A stretch of 64,000 nt of DNA from Methylophilus sp. Leaf416 (GTDB taxonomy: Bacteria; Pseudomonadota; Gammaproteobacteria; Burkholderiales; Methylophilaceae), in the NCBI RefSeq assembly GCF_001424665.1, contig NZ_LMQS01000001.1, positions 931,225 to 995,224 of the forward strand. Reading direction: 5' to 3'. This document shows, piece after piece, positions 17,914 through 28,240 of this stretch; the first letter of the stretch is position 1, and every line of letters begins with the position of its first letter. The notes beneath the pieces were generated by a model. It did no database searches. It saw only the letters and a list, made by a program, of their open reading frames with translations, and was not told the origin of the DNA. A program made the position numbers and the translations under genes.

Positions 17914-18189
17914 ATGAACTGCCGTCCGCAGTGTGGCGCATGTTGCATAGCACCTTCTATCCACAGCCCGATTCCTGGCATGCCGAATGGCAAACCAGCC
18001 GGCACCCCCTGCATTCAACTGGATGAAGATTTCCGCTGCAAATTATTTGGCAAGCCGGAACGCCCGGCTTTTTGTGCAGGGCTACAACCTGATGTTGAAA
18101 TGTGTGGCGACGCGCAGCAAGCGCGTACCTATGCCATCAACTGGTTGAGTGCGCTTGAGCTGGCGACGCGGCCAGACTCAAAACATTAA
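17914..18189 (+). CDS. YkgJ family cysteine-cluster protein
   Basis: 91 residues from ATG 17914 ([11 protein letters not shown]...); an in-frame ATG at 17902, overlapping the previous stop, is possible. Cysteine cluster CxxxCxxCC at the N-terminus, plus CIQL, CKLFG, FCAG and MCG: the zinc/iron-chelating pattern of YkgJ (UPF0153). It probably binds a metal; function unknown. Its last four bases overlap the tail of lgt on the other strand. Confidence 0.85.
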   Translation: MNCRPQCGACCIAPSIHSPIPGMPNGKPAGTPCIQLDEDFRCKLFGKPERPAFCAGLQPDVEMCGDAQQARTYAINWLSALELATRPDSKH

Positions 18190-18977
18190 GGCTTGCGATA
18201 AGCCCAGCGCAGCATGGCCAGGCCAACCAGAATCATGGGGATGCATAGCCACTGACCCATGCTTAATCCTAGTGACAACAAACCTAAGAAGCTATCCGGC
18301 TCACGCGTGAATTCTACAAGGAAGCGGAAGCAGCCATAGCTGAGCAAAAACACCGCTGATACCGCACCTATGGGACGTTTTTTGCCGGCAAACACCCACA
18401 GGATCAAGAACATCGCTACACCCTCAAGTGCAAACTCATAAAGTTGCGAAGGATGACGCGCAAGTGTATCCACTTGCGGGAACACCATACCCCAATCTGA
18501 TTGTGTGGGTCTTCCCCAAAGCTCACCATTGATAAAGTTACCCAGGCGGCCAGCGCCTAAGCCAATAGGAACTAACGGAGCGACAAAATCCATCAGCTGC
18601 AACCAGATCACGCCACGCTTGCGCGCGAATAATGCCATAGCCACCATCACGCCGATAAAGCCGCCATGGAAAGACATGCCGCCTTGCCACAGGGCGAATA
18701 TCTCAAGTGGGTGTTGCAGGAAATACAGTGGCTGATAAAACAGCACATAGCCTAAGCGGCCACCTAGCACGACACCCAGCGCGATATAAAACAACATATC
18801 GTCAGGATCTTTGTGCTGCCAGGGAGAATTAGGGTCAATCTTTTTCAGGCGTTTAACCTGGTATTGCCCCAGCCAAAGTCCACCAAAAAAGCCCACCAGG
18901 TACATGAGACCATACCAATGGATACCAAAACTGCCGATTTGCAACGCGATAGGGTTAAATCCGGGGTGGATGAACAT
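18186..18977 (-). CDS. lgt: Prolipoprotein diacylglyceryl transferase (Lgt)
   Basis: 263 residues from ATG 18977; an in-frame TTG at 18983 gives two more residues. Starts with the typical [23 protein letters not shown], has a HGGFIG motif near 100 and the Lgt signature [16 protein letters not shown] near 145, with about seven membrane helices. It attaches diacylglycerol to the lipobox Cys of prolipoproteins at the inner membrane. Needed for the two lipoproteins of the efflux system nearby. Essential gene in most Gram-negatives. Confidence 0.95.
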   Translation of the reverse strand: MFIHPGFNPIALQIGSFGIHWYGLMYLVGFFGGLWLGQYQVKRLKKIDPNSPWQHKDPDDMLFYIALGVVLGGRLGYVLFYQPLYFLQHPLEIFALWQGGMSFHGGFIGVMVAMALFARKRGVIWLQLMDFVAPLVPIGLGAGRLGNFINGELWGRPTQSDWGMVFPQVDTLARHPSQLYEFALEGVAMFLILWVFAGKKRPIGAVSAVFLLSYGCFRFLVEFTREPDSFLGLLSLGLSMGQWLCIPMILVGLAMLRWAYRKP

Positions 18978-19027
18978 ACTCAAATAGGGCTGTGATTTAA
19001 AAAGTGCATTATACCTGCTGAATACGT

Positions 19028-20326
19028 TCAGTCATGCCGGGTAAATCGTATGGGTTTCATTTGCCATACAGCCAGTATGCTGATGGCTGCCATAACGGAC
19101 ATATAAAACCCTACCCACGGTAATCCACCCTGCTGTACTAAAAACTGGGCCACTGCTGGCGCAAATGAAGCACCAAGAATACCGCCCAGCTGGTAAGCCA
19201 AACCGGCGCCGCTGTAGCGAACGGCCACGGGAAATTGCTCGGGCAGGAATGCGCCCATAGGGGCGAATGTCACGCCCATTAAAAATAGTGCTAAAAAAAG
19301 AAACAACACGATCAATACCAGATTGCCACTTGCGAAAGTGGGCGCTAGCGTGAAGCCTAATCCTAGCGCCATCAACTGGCCACTCATCAATACCGGGCGC
19401 CTGCCGACACGATCGGCCCACCAAGCGGCAAGGGGTGTCGCCACTGCCATGCCAATCACTGCGATGCATAACATGCCAAGGAATACGGGGCGTGCAATAT
19501 GCAATGCCTGCGTGCCATAGCTCAAACAAAAAACAGTGGCCGTGTAAAACAGGTGATAGCACACTCCCATTGCCAGAGCTGCCAGCACAATCGCCTTGCC
19601 GTGTTGCAAGATCAATGTTTTAAGTGGCCAGCGATGAATATGCTGTTCTGACTTGGCTTGTGCAAAGGCTGGTGTTTCTGCCAATTTGAATCTGACATAA
19701 AACCCTACCATCACCAGCGCTGCACTAATGATAAATGGCACCCGCCAACCCCAAACTACAAACTGGGCTTCTGTCAGGCCCAGACTTAAACCCAGAAACG
19801 TCAGTGTTGCCAGTAAAAATCCGATTGAAGGCCCTAACTGTGGAAACATGCCATACCAGCCACGCTTACCTTCCGGTGCATATTCCGTTGCCAGCAATGC
19901 AGCACCGGCCCATTCGCCGCCCAAGCCTAGCCCCTGGCCAAAACGCAACAAGCAAAGTAACACCGGCGCCCATACGCCCAATGTGTCGTAACCGGGTAAT
20001 AAACCTATTAAAAAAGTGGAAGCGCCCATCACCAGCAACGACGCTGCCAGTGTAGATTTACGCCCGATTCTGTCGCCAAAATGCCCGAACAATAATGCGC
20101 CCAAGGGACGCGCGATAAATGCCAGGCCGAAAGTTAGCAAAGCATTTAAAGATTGTATGGCCGGAGCACTGGCAGGAAAAAACACTTCCCCGATCACTAG
20201 GGCTGCCGCCATCGCATAGATATAAAAATCATAAATCTCTATGGCCGTGCCAATAAAACTGGCAAAGGCAATGCGTGCCATTGATGGTGAGTTGACGGAT
20301 GGTAAAGTGGTGGATGGCGAATGCAT
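19028..20326 (-). CDS. MFS transporter, MHS (metabolite:H+ symporter) type
   Basis: 432 residues, twelve predicted helices. The N-terminus [23 protein letters not shown] is the MHS-family start (G-T-x-I-E-x-Y-D-F), followed by the MFS loop motif [13 protein letters not shown] near 80 and a second copy [12 protein letters not shown] near 300. The family takes up small carboxylates, osmolytes or shikimate-like substrates with protons; the substrate here cannot be told. Lies between lgt and the efflux operon, all on the minus strand, but separated from the efflux genes by a strong terminator. Confidence 0.82.
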   Translation of the reverse strand: MHSPSTTLPSVNSPSMARIAFASFIGTAIEIYDFYIYAMAAALVIGEVFFPASAPAIQSLNALLTFGLAFIARPLGALLFGHFGDRIGRKSTLAASLLVMGASTFLIGLLPGYDTLGVWAPVLLCLLRFGQGLGLGGEWAGAALLATEYAPEGKRGWYGMFPQLGPSIGFLLATLTFLGLSLGLTEAQFVVWGWRVPFIISAALVMVGFYVRFKLAETPAFAQAKSEQHIHRWPLKTLILQHGKAIVLAALAMGVCYHLFYTATVFCLSYGTQALHIARPVFLGMLCIAVIGMAVATPLAAWWADRVGRRPVLMSGQLMALGLGFTLAPTFASGNLVLIVLFLFLALFLMGVTFAPMGAFLPEQFPVAVRYSGAGLAYQLGGILGASFAPAVAQFLVQQGGLPWVGFYMSVMAAISILAVWQMKPIRFTRHD

Positions 20327-20369
20327 GGCGCCATCTTAAGTGGGCTACACGCTTTTGCAAAGCAGCAAA

Positions 20370-20406
20370 CAAAAAACCGGGTAGCGATTTCCCGCTATCC
20401 CGGTTT
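20370..20406 (-). terminator. Terminator of the RND efflux operon
   Basis: Minus-strand stem AACCGGGATAGCG/CGCTACCCGGTT (one bulged base) with a short loop and a following TTTTTTG. Ends transcription before the MFS gene. Confidence 0.88.
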
Positions 20407-20429
20407 TACAGGCAAACAAAAGTGATCAA

Positions 20430-21893
20430 TTACTTTTTGTAATACTCTTCCTGCTTTACGCTTTCTGGTTTCCAGCCACCACCTAATGCCTTGAATAAAT
20501 CAACTGTGGCAATCAACGTATTTTGACGACTTTGCACCATGGCTTGCGTGGCTTCATTATGGTTACGTTGTGCATCCAGCACTTCCAGATAACTGGTGTA
20601 ACCAGCTTGATAACGGTTTTGCGCCACTGTCAGGATATTAGCTGTGGTTTTTTCCTTGGATTGTGCAAGCGCCTCCTGCTCACGATACTGGCTGGTGTTC
20701 GACAGCGCATCGCTTACTTCGGTAAATGCAGTCTGCAAGGTATTCTGGTAACTTGCCAAGGTTTGTTTTTGCTGCGCTGTGGCCTGCTCTTCACGGGCTT
20801 TCAGACGCCCGCCATTGAAGATAGGCAGATTGATATCCAGACCCAGTGACCAGACACGGGCCGGGGATTTCAGCAGGTTGTTCAGCGCAATACTTTCCGC
20901 GCCGTACGTACCCGTCAGCGAGATACTTGGGTAGAACGCTGCGCGTGCAACCCCAATATTCGCATTCGCGGCAATCATGGCTTGCTCCGCCTGGCGTACA
21001 TCCGGACGGGCTTCCATCAATGCGGAAGGCAGGCCGGTTGGCGGCGTGAGTGGTTGTGGCATGGCCATCAAGTCACCTGCCGGAATCTTCAACCCTAGAT
21101 CAGTGGTTAATAAGCCCAGTTGATGCTCGCTTAAAGCCCGCTGCCTTTTCAGTTCCAGTGCTTGCGTCCGCAACGTGGTCACCACCAGCTCTGCCTGATG
21201 GGCATCCAGAATGGTAGCCACACCACCTTCAACACGGCGGTTTGCCAGATCAAAACTGTCTTGCGCAGTTTTCAGGTTCTGCTCATTCACGCGTAACTGC
21301 GCGTCTATGCTGCGTATCATCAGGTAGTTATTGGTCACCAGGCTGGAAAGAGACCAGGTAACCGCCTCTTTTGCGTAGCGGGTTGCCAGTAATTGCGCGC
21401 GTGCAGCTTCATTGGCGCGGCGCAGCTTGCCCCAGAAATCCAGCTCATAACTACCGTTCAAACCTACTTTGTAGGTTTTACGCGGGTTCTCGCCAAACAC
21501 CGGGAAAATACCCGATTCGGTCACCCGGTTACGTATCCCTGAACCTGTCGCAGTCACAGTAGGCAACAAGCTGGCGCCACTTTCACGCGCAAACGCATCG
21601 GCTTCTTCAATACGCGCAACAGCGGATTGCAGGTTATTGTTTTTTGCCAGTGCGGTATCCACCAACTGATTCAGCTTGCTGTCATTAAACAATGTCCACC
21701 ATTGTTGCAAGGCCAGTTGCTGCTCCTGAGTCAATTGGCCAGCTTCACCGCTGGTATATTGCGCAGGCACTACTGGCTCTGGCCGTGAATAAAATGGTCC
21801 AATCACCTGGCAACCAGCCAGTGACATGGTGACCAACCCTAACAGCAGAGACTGTTGCAATGGTTTTAAACTCAATTTCATTGTCGGTTTCAT
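20430..21893 (-). CDS. RND efflux outer membrane channel (NodT/OprM family lipoprotein)
   Basis: 487 residues. Lipoprotein signal with lipobox LAGC near residue 28. Two OEP repeats with long coiled helices: INRxxx-type repeat 1 (YELDFWGKLRRANEAARAQL) and repeat 2 (LDINLPIFNGGRLKAREEQA), the OprM-type signature GLDxxxPxF. It forms a trimeric tunnel docking on the adaptor and pump. The start ATG overlaps the stop of the permease gene by four bases, so the two are coupled. Confidence 0.9.
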   Translation of the reverse strand: MKPTMKLSLKPLQQSLLLGLVTMSLAGCQVIGPFYSRPEPVVPAQYTSGEAGQLTQEQQLALQQWWTLFNDSKLNQLVDTALAKNNNLQSAVARIEEADAFARESGASLLPTVTATGSGIRNRVTESGIFPVFGENPRKTYKVGLNGSYELDFWGKLRRANEAARAQLLATRYAKEAVTWSLSSLVTNNYLMIRSIDAQLRVNEQNLKTAQDSFDLANRRVEGGVATILDAHQAELVVTTLRTQALELKRQRALSEHQLGLLTTDLGLKIPAGDLMAMPQPLTPPTGLPSALMEARPDVRQAEQAMIAANANIGVARAAFYPSISLTGTYGAESIALNNLLKSPARVWSLGLDINLPIFNGGRLKAREEQATAQQKQTLASYQNTLQTAFTEVSDALSNTSQYREQEALAQSKEKTTANILTVAQNRYQAGYTSYLEVLDAQRNHNEATQAMVQSRQNTLIATVDLFKALGGGWKPESVKQEEYYKK

Positions 21894-24800
21894 ACCGATT
21901 CCTCTTCTTCAATATGACCGTGGTGACGCACTTTTTTCTCATTGGTCAACCAGGTAAAGAACAACGGGATAAAGATGGTGGCAATAAAGGTCGCCAGCAA
22001 CATACCGCCAAACACGCCGGTACCCATAGACTGACGCGCTGCCGCACCCGCACCGGTCGCGAACACCAGTGGCAGAATACCTAACATAAATGCCATGGAA
22101 GTCATCACAATCGGTCTGAAACGTAAACGGGCAGCTTCCAGTGCGGCTTCAGCCAACGGCATGCCTTCTTCCATTTTCTGCGAGGCGAATTCCACGATCA
22201 GGATCGCATTTTTTGCCGCCAGCCCGATCAGGGTAATCAAGCCGATCTGGAAGTAGATGTCGTTATTCATGCCGCGTGTCAGCACTGCAATCAGGGCACC
22301 TGTCATCGCAAACGGAATCGCCATGATCACAGCTAATGGCAAGGCCCAGGTTTCAAACTGTGCCGCCAGGATCAGGAACACCATAATGGTCGCAAAGCCG
22401 AACGCAACCAGCGCCGCAGAACCGGTACGGTTCTCCTGGTAAGCTTGGCCAGTCCAGGCAATCTGGTAACCATCCGGCAGGTTTTCCCTGGCAATTTTTT
22501 CTACCAGTTTAATCGCATCGCCCGAGCTCACGCCCGGAGCACCGCTACCGAATACTTTGGCAGACAGCAGACCGTTATAACGCTCAAGTTGTTCAGCACC
22601 GACGATATTGCTGACTTTAGCCAACGCAGACATAGGGACCATATTGCCGTTTGGGCTGTCTTCCGTTGGCTGGCTACGTACATACACCTTGCCCAAATCC
22701 TCAGGCTTCATGCGGTATTCAGCTTCAGCTTGCAACTGCACACGGTAAGTACGGCCACTACGGTTAAAGTCGTTAACATATAGCGAACCCATGGTGCTTT
22801 GCAAGGTAGCGTAAATATCCGCAATCTTCACATTTTGTGATAATGCCTTGGCTTCGTCCACCTCAATAAACAATTGAGGAACAGTCGGCCGGAAGAAACT
22901 GTTAATACCGGTCAATTGCGGATTAGCTCGCATCGCATCCATAAAGTTATTCATGACTTGCGAAAGCTTGATGGCATCAGTATCGCCATGGGCTTGTACA
23001 TATACTTCAAAACCACCTGCAGAACCCAGGCCACGAATCGCTGGCGGGTTCACCGCAAAGCCCATGCCGTCCGGCTGGCTCATGCCTATGCCAATCAGCT
23101 TGCCTACCATCTGGTCAGCATTGGTAGTACGCGCATCCCAGTCTGTCATACGCACAAACATGGTTGCCGCATTGGTTTTATTCGCACCGGTCAGGAGCTC
23201 AAAACCGTTCACAGCAAACTCATGCGCAGTCGCAGGATCTTTGGCTACGGCAGCACGGATATTTTCCGTGGTCTGCGAAGTACGTTTTAAAGTCGCACCA
23301 TCCGGCATCACCACGATACTGATCACATAACCCTGATCCTCAGGTGGCACAAAGCCGCCCGGTACTGCACGGAACAGGAATATCATGACGATCACCATCC
23401 CACCAAACACGATAGCACCGATTACCTTGTGATGCAGGGTCAGGTTCACTGTGCCGGTATACCAACTGGTTAAACGGCCAAAACCACGGTTAAACGTCCT
23501 GAAGAAACCGTTCTCATGATGGCTGTTTTTCAGGATCATGGCGCAAAGGGCTGGGGTCAGCGTCAACGCCACCACACCCGAAATCACCACAGAAATCGCC
23601 ACTGTCACCGCAAACTGGCGATACAGCTCACCGGCGATACCACCCTGGAAAGCCACCGGCACGAACACCGCACACAGCACCAGCACAATCGCCACCACCG
23701 CAGCCTGCACCTGGGCAATCGACTTTATCGCTGCCTGCAACGGATTGAGGTTTTCCTCTTTCATCAACCGTTCGGTGTTTTCCAGCACCACAATCGCGTC
23801 ATCCACCACAATACCGATCGCCAGAATCATGGCAAACATGGTGAGCAGATTGATGGAGAACCCGAACAGGTATAACCCGGCAAACGTACCGACAATCGAA
23901 ATCGGCACCGCAATCATCGGGATCAACGTCGCGCGCCAGCTTTGCAGGAACAGGAATACCACCAGCACTACCAAAATAAGCGCTTCACCAAAAGTGTGGA
24001 ACACCTCTTCAATGGTCGCTTTTACGAAGTCACTGGTATCGTAAGGAATGTTGTAATCCATGCCCTCAGGGAACTTGGCCTTCAACTCATTGACTTTGGC
24101 CTTGATCGCTTCGGCAGTTTCCAGCGCATTGGCGCCACTTTGCAAGAAGATGGGTAATGCCACACCAGGCTGACCGTTCAATGCAGAAGCCACGTTATAG
24201 GTTTGCGCACCTAACTCAATACGTGCGACATCTTTCAGGCGCAACACACCATTCGGGCCTTGCGCGCGGATAATAATGTTACCGAATTCTTCCGGCTCGA
24301 TTAAACGCCCTTTGGCGGTCACTGTAAATGACAATTGCTGGCTGGAGATTGCTGGTTCAGCACCAATCTTACCCGCAGCATACTGTGCATTTTGTGCGTT
24401 AATCGCGGCTTGAATATCGCTGGTAGAAACGCCTAGCTGCGCCATGCGGTCAGGACGCAACCAGATACGCATTGAGTAATCCTGTCCACCAAAAATGGTC
24501 ACGTCACCCACGCCTTTAATACGTTTGAACTCATCCAGCACATTCAGCGTGGCGTAGTTACTCAGGAACAAGCGGTCATGCTCTTTTTTACTGGAGATCA
24601 GCATCACCACAAGCAAAATGTCGTTAGACCGTTTTTGCACAACCACACCGGTACGACGCACATCTTCAGGCAGGCGAGGCAAGGCAATGTTCACGCGGTT
24701 GCTGACGTTGAAGGTTGCCTGGTCTACATCGGTACCGATATCAAATGTGGCAGTGATGGTCAAAGTACCGCTACTGTCTGAGCTTGAGTTGAAGTAAAGC

Positions 24801-25024
24801 AGGTTTTCTACGCCGCTCAGCTGCTCCTCTATCGGTGCCGCCACTGTTTTAGACAGTGTCTCGGCACTTGCGCCAGGATAGCTGGCGGTAATCAGCACGG
24901 TTGGCGGCGCAATTTGCGGGTATTGCGCAATCGGCAATTTAAACGCCGCTGCCAACCCTGCCAACACGATGATGATAGACAGCACGCTGGCAAAGATCGG
25001 GCGTGTGATAAAAAATCGGGTCAT
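21890..25024 (-). CDS. RND efflux permease, HAE1 family (AcrB/MexB type)
   Basis: 1044 residues, full length. Starts MTRFFITRPIFASVLSIIIVL, the HAE1 hallmark. Twelve helices and two large periplasmic loops. The proton-relay Asp pair (GIVVDDAIVVLEN) falls at about residues 407-408, exactly as in AcrB; a Lys in TM10 (GLAAKNAILIVEFA) is also in place. Exports hydrophobic drugs, dyes or solvents by proton antiport. Lies between the adaptor and outer membrane genes. The close relatives AcrB, MexB and TtgB are hard to separate by eye. Confidence 0.94.
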   Translation of the reverse strand: MTRFFITRPIFASVLSIIIVLAGLAAAFKLPIAQYPQIAPPTVLITASYPGASAETLSKTVAAPIEEQLSGVENLLYFNSSSDSSGTLTITATFDIGTDVDQATFNVSNRVNIALPRLPEDVRRTGVVVQKRSNDILLVVMLISSKKEHDRLFLSNYATLNVLDEFKRIKGVGDVTIFGGQDYSMRIWLRPDRMAQLGVSTSDIQAAINAQNAQYAAGKIGAEPAISSQQLSFTVTAKGRLIEPEEFGNIIIRAQGPNGVLRLKDVARIELGAQTYNVASALNGQPGVALPIFLQSGANALETAEAIKAKVNELKAKFPEGMDYNIPYDTSDFVKATIEEVFHTFGEALILVVLVVFLFLQSWRATLIPMIAVPISIVGTFAGLYLFGFSINLLTMFAMILAIGIVVDDAIVVLENTERLMKEENLNPLQAAIKSIAQVQAAVVAIVLVLCAVFVPVAFQGGIAGELYRQFAVTVAISVVISGVVALTLTPALCAMILKNSHHENGFFRTFNRGFGRLTSWYTGTVNLTLHHKVIGAIVFGGMVIVMIFLFRAVPGGFVPPEDQGYVISIVVMPDGATLKRTSQTTENIRAAVAKDPATAHEFAVNGFELLTGANKTNAATMFVRMTDWDARTTNADQMVGKLIGIGMSQPDGMGFAVNPPAIRGLGSAGGFEVYVQAHGDTDAIKLSQVMNNFMDAMRANPQLTGINSFFRPTVPQLFIEVDEAKALSQNVKIADIYATLQSTMGSLYVNDFNRSGRTYRVQLQAEAEYRMKPEDLGKVYVRSQPTEDSPNGNMVPMSALAKVSNIVGAEQLERYNGLLSAKVFGSGAPGVSSGDAIKLVEKIARENLPDGYQIAWTGQAYQENRTGSAALVAFGFATIMVFLILAAQFETWALPLAVIMAIPFAMTGALIAVLTRGMNNDIYFQIGLITLIGLAAKNAILIVEFASQKMEEGMPLAEAALEAARLRFRPIVMTSMAFMLGILPLVFATGAGAAARQSMGTGVFGGMLLATFIATIFIPLFFTWLTNEKKVRHHGHIEEEESV

Positions 25025-25117
25025 ATCGTTTTTCCTGAAATCGACCTGAATACTTTGTACTCAGGTCGTAAATAACATGATATTTGGTACAAAAAACGTA
25101 AGTAAAAACTTAAATAC

Positions 25118-26305
25118 TTAGTGTTTCTCTGGCGCTGCCAGTTTTTCCTGGCCTGGTGCAGGCGCAGCTTCTGGCGCATGCGGTGCCACTGGTGCACCTG
25201 GGCGCACTTTAATCAGGTTATCGATAATCACCTGATCGCCAGCCTTCAAGCCGCTCAATACACTCCAGCGCTCACCGAACCAGCCACCCACCGTAATTGG
25301 TCGCACTGCAGCGGCGGTTTTGCCTTCTTTATCTTTTTCAACCACAAACACAAACTTGCCTTGCTGACCGGTTAAAACAGCAGTCTGCGGAATCAGGAAT
25401 ACGCCATCACGTTTACCCGTGGTCAAACGTACACGCACAAACTGGCCTGGCAATAAAGTGCTGTCAGGGTTCTGGAATTCTGCACGCAATTGCTGCGTGC
25501 CAAGTGCCGGGTCAATCTGGCTGGCTGAGAAGTTAATTTTTCCTAATAGTGGATATTCAGTGTTGTCACCAAGGATCAAGCGCACATCTTGTACCTTACC
25601 CGGACGCAAATGCCCGCCCAGGCTCAGCAGATCAGATTCTGACAAACTGAAGCGTACCCAGATTGGCGACACTTGCACAATCGTGCTCAGCAAAGTGGTA
25701 TTGGCACTTGCCAGCGCACCTTCAGAAAGTACAAAGCGACCAGCGATACCGTTTTCCGGTGCTTTCACATGGGTATAAGACAGATTCAGTTCAGCTTCAC
25801 GCAGTTGCGCCTGGTACTGCATCATGGTGGCAGTAGCGACTGAATTATCTGAAGTGGCATTATCGAACTCACGCTGGCTGATGGATTTTGTCTCCAGCAA
25901 GCCTTTCAGGCGTTGCGCTTCACGCGCCGTTTGTTCAATCCTGGCTTTTTGCTGGGCAATCATGGCTTTGGCCTGGTCGACTTGTAACTGGAACGGCATC
26001 GGGTCGATCAGGAACATATCCTGGCCAGCCTTGACTGACTGACCTTCCTGGTACAGACGCTTCAATATAATGCCGCCCACGCGAGGACGCACCTCAATTT
26101 CCTTGGCACCTTCGGTTTGTGCCACTACTTCAGTCTGGATCGGAACCGTTTCTGTAGTCACCGATTGCACTGTCACCGGCATGGCTTGCATGGCGCCGGC
26201 GGCTGGTGCCTGTTGGTTGGAAGATTTTCCGCAAGCACTTAATACAACGCCCAAAGCCAGTAAAACAAACGCACGATGAGGTTGGATACTCTGTGAAATC
26301 AACAT
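25118..26305 (-). CDS. RND efflux periplasmic adaptor (MFP lipoprotein)
   Basis: 395 residues. Lipobox LSAC near 25. Barrel-sandwich hybrid (lipoyl-like) halves flank a coiled-coil hairpin (DQAKAMIAQQKARIEQTAREAQ), followed by beta-barrel (NPDSTLLPGQFVRVRL) and membrane-proximal domains. AcrA/MexA type. First gene of the operon; 93 nt separate it from the permease. The promoter lies in the 187-nt divergent region shared with the TetR gene. Confidence 0.92.
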   Translation of the reverse strand: MLISQSIQPHRAFVLLALGVVLSACGKSSNQQAPAAGAMQAMPVTVQSVTTETVPIQTEVVAQTEGAKEIEVRPRVGGIILKRLYQEGQSVKAGQDMFLIDPMPFQLQVDQAKAMIAQQKARIEQTAREAQRLKGLLETKSISQREFDNATSDNSVATATMMQYQAQLREAELNLSYTHVKAPENGIAGRFVLSEGALASANTTLLSTIVQVSPIWVRFSLSESDLLSLGGHLRPGKVQDVRLILGDNTEYPLLGKINFSASQIDPALGTQQLRAEFQNPDSTLLPGQFVRVRLTTGKRDGVFLIPQTAVLTGQQGKFVFVVEKDKEGKTAAAVRPITVGGWFGERWSVLSGLKAGDQVIIDNLIKVRPGAPVAPHAPEAAPAPGQEKLAAPEKH

Positions 26306-26338
26306 GTTATCCCTTAATAATTTTCAAAATAAACTTGA

Positions 26339-26388
26339 TTACATACATTCTTGGATGTATATTATATACAAACACGAATGTATGTAAA
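26339..26388 (-). promoter_or_regulatory. Efflux operon promoter overlapped by two AcrR-like operator half-pairs
   Basis: Minus-strand promoter: -35 TTTACA (26388-26383), 16 nt, -10 TATAAT (26366-26361). Outer inverted arms TTACATACATTC (26339-26350) and GAATGTATGTAA (26376-26387) are perfect; each also forms an imperfect 24-bp palindrome inward, resembling the E. coli AcrR operator (TACATACATT-N4-AATGTATGTA, from memory). The -35 lies in one site. Fits repression by the divergent TetR protein. Confidence 0.75.
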
Positions 26389-26492
26389 TGGCTTTTGTAA
26401 AAATTTTACTAAAAGTGAGCCGACCCCTAGTCGGTAAAATACAGCACATTTAAGAAACTTTAATGATTAAAGTGAAAGAGCGATAAAAAGTT

Positions 26493-27119
26493 ATGGTACG
26501 TAAAACCAAGGAAGACGCCGCGATTACCCGTCAACGGATTATTGATGCTGCGCGCGAAACGTTTTTGCTTAAAGGCGTCAGCCGCACCAGCCTTGAGCAT
26601 ATTGCCTCCCATGCTGGTGTCACCCGTGGCGCTGTCTACTGGCACTTTCAAAACAAGGCAGAATTATTTTACGCCATGCGTGAAGCCGTCTATCTGCCCT
26701 TGATTGACCGCATGGACGACACCTTATTAGGGAATGCTGATGAACGCAATCCCGACCCACTTGGCCGTATTCGCAAACATCTTGAAAACACCGTTCAAAT
26801 GCTTGAAGAAGACCAGACCATGCGCGAAACCTATGAAGTCATGATGGCCAAGTGCGAATATGTCGACGAATTCGCCGATGTTCTCAAGTCCATTCTAAGC
26901 AATTGTAGCGGCCTTATCCACAAAATGGAGCAAGCTTATGCCAAAGCCCAAGAGCTCGGCCAAGTCAGCACGCAACTGACGGCTGCTGAACTGGCTTTGG
27001 ATACCCATCTATTTTTCTCAGGCTTACTACATATGTGGGTGAAAGATACCGAAGGCACTTTATTTCGCGATACAGCCATGAAACTGATAGAAACACATAT
27101 CAAACTGCGTAAAAAATAA
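26493..27119 (+). CDS. TetR/AcrR family repressor of the efflux operon
   Basis: 208 residues. N-terminal TetR helix-turn-helix: RQRIIDAARETFLLKGVSRT near 13, then LEHIASHAGVTRGAVYWHFQ near 35-55, the AcrR/TtgR form with Y-W-H-F. The C-terminal half is the drug-binding/dimer domain. Divergent from the adaptor gene with AcrR-like operators between, so the likely role is ligand-released repression of the pump and of itself. Start ATG is the one with the family N-terminus (MVRKTKEDAAITRQ). Confidence 0.9.
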   Translation: MVRKTKEDAAITRQRIIDAARETFLLKGVSRTSLEHIASHAGVTRGAVYWHFQNKAELFYAMREAVYLPLIDRMDDTLLGNADERNPDPLGRIRKHLENTVQMLEEDQTMRETYEVMMAKCEYVDEFADVLKSILSNCSGLIHKMEQAYAKAQELGQVSTQLTAAELALDTHLFFSGLLHMWVKDTEGTLFRDTAMKLIETHIKLRKK

Positions 27120-27208
27120 GCAAAATAGCCTTTAACAATTCCATCGCTTCCGATTTGCAGTTAAAATAGTCAGTCTTTTCACTGACTTATCAGAACCTAC
27201 TGATTCTC

Positions 27209-28240
27209 ATGCAAATCGGATCCCACATCTTAAAGAACAACCTGGTTGTCGCGCCTATGGCTGGCGTCACCGACCGGCCATTCCGCATGTTATGCAAAAA
27301 AATGGGCGCAGGATTGGCCGTGTCTGAAATGGTCACTTCCAATTCTTTACTGTACGGCAGTGAAAAAACCAAACGCCGCGCCAACCATGAAGGCGAAGTC
27401 AGCCCGATCTCGGTGCAGATTGCCGGTGCCGAACCAGCGATGATGGCAGAAGCTGCCAAACACAACGTCGATAATGGTGCTCAGATTATTGATATCAACA
27501 TGGGCTGCCCGGCCAAGAAAATCTGTAACGTGATGGCGGGCTCTGCCCTGCTCAGAGACGAACCGCTGGTATCGCAAATACTCAAAGCGGTAGTCAATGC
27601 CGTCGATGTACCAGTGACGCTTAAAATCCGTACCGGCTGGGACAGGCAAAATAAAAACGCCATCATGATTGCCAGAATGGCAGAAGATATTGGCGTGCAG
27701 GCGCTGACAATTCATGGCCGCACCCGCAACGACCTCTACCATGGTGATGCGGAGTACGACACCATTGCCGCCGTCAAACATGCCATCAATATTCCATTGA
27801 TCGCCAATGGCGATATCACCACGCCTGAAAAAGCCAAATTTGTTTTGGATTACACCAAAGCCGATGCCGTGATGATTGGCCGTGCTGCCCAAGGCCGCCC
27901 ATGGATTTTCCGAGAGACAGAGCATTTCCTGAATACCGGTGAACATATGCTGCCGCCTACCGTGGATGAAATCCACAGCGTCATGCTAGAACACCTGAAT
28001 GATTTATATGTTTTTTATGGTGAGTTAACCGGCATGCGGGTCGCCCGCAAGCATATCTCCTGGTACACCAAAGGCCTGGCAGGTTCCGCCGCTTTTCGCC
28101 ATAACATGAATACCCTGCAAACCATTGATTTGCAACTTAACGCCATCAATGACTTTTTCGCTGAACTCAGAGCCAAAAATGACAGGCTGGTATATGCAGA
28201 AGACAACGAACAAGAAAGCGACCAGGAGCTGGCAGCATAA
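27209..28240 (+). CDS. dusB: tRNA-dihydrouridine synthase B
   Basis: 343 residues. TIM-barrel flavoenzyme: starts IGSHILKNNLVVAPMAGVTDRPFR, catalytic Cys in NMGCPAKKICN near 100, FMN/tRNA motifs LKIRTGW, IHGRTR and NGDI...MIGRAAQGRPW. Reduces specific uridines in the D-loop of tRNA. The stop overlaps the fis start (TAATG), the classic dusB-fis operon. A small 5' hairpin AGTCAGT/ACTGACT (27168-27187) precedes it. Confidence 0.93.
   Translation: MQIGSHILKNNLVVAPMAGVTDRPFRMLCKKMGAGLAVSEMVTSNSLLYGSEKTKRRANHEGEVSPISVQIAGAEPAMMAEAAKHNVDNGAQIIDINMGCPAKKICNVMAGSALLRDEPLVSQILKAVVNAVDVPVTLKIRTGWDRQNKNAIMIARMAEDIGVQALTIHGRTRNDLYHGDAEYDTIAAVKHAINIPLIANGDITTPEKAKFVLDYTKADAVMIGRAAQGRPWIFRETEHFLNTGEHMLPPTVDEIHSVMLEHLNDLYVFYGELTGMRVARKHISWYTKGLAGSAAFRHNMNTLQTIDLQLNAINDFFAELRAKNDRLVYAEDNEQESDQELAA

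Noticed and set aside
27347-27976. Long minus-strand frame of about 209 codons inside dusB
   Set aside because: Antisense shadow of dusB; no family resemblance and no ribosome-binding site.
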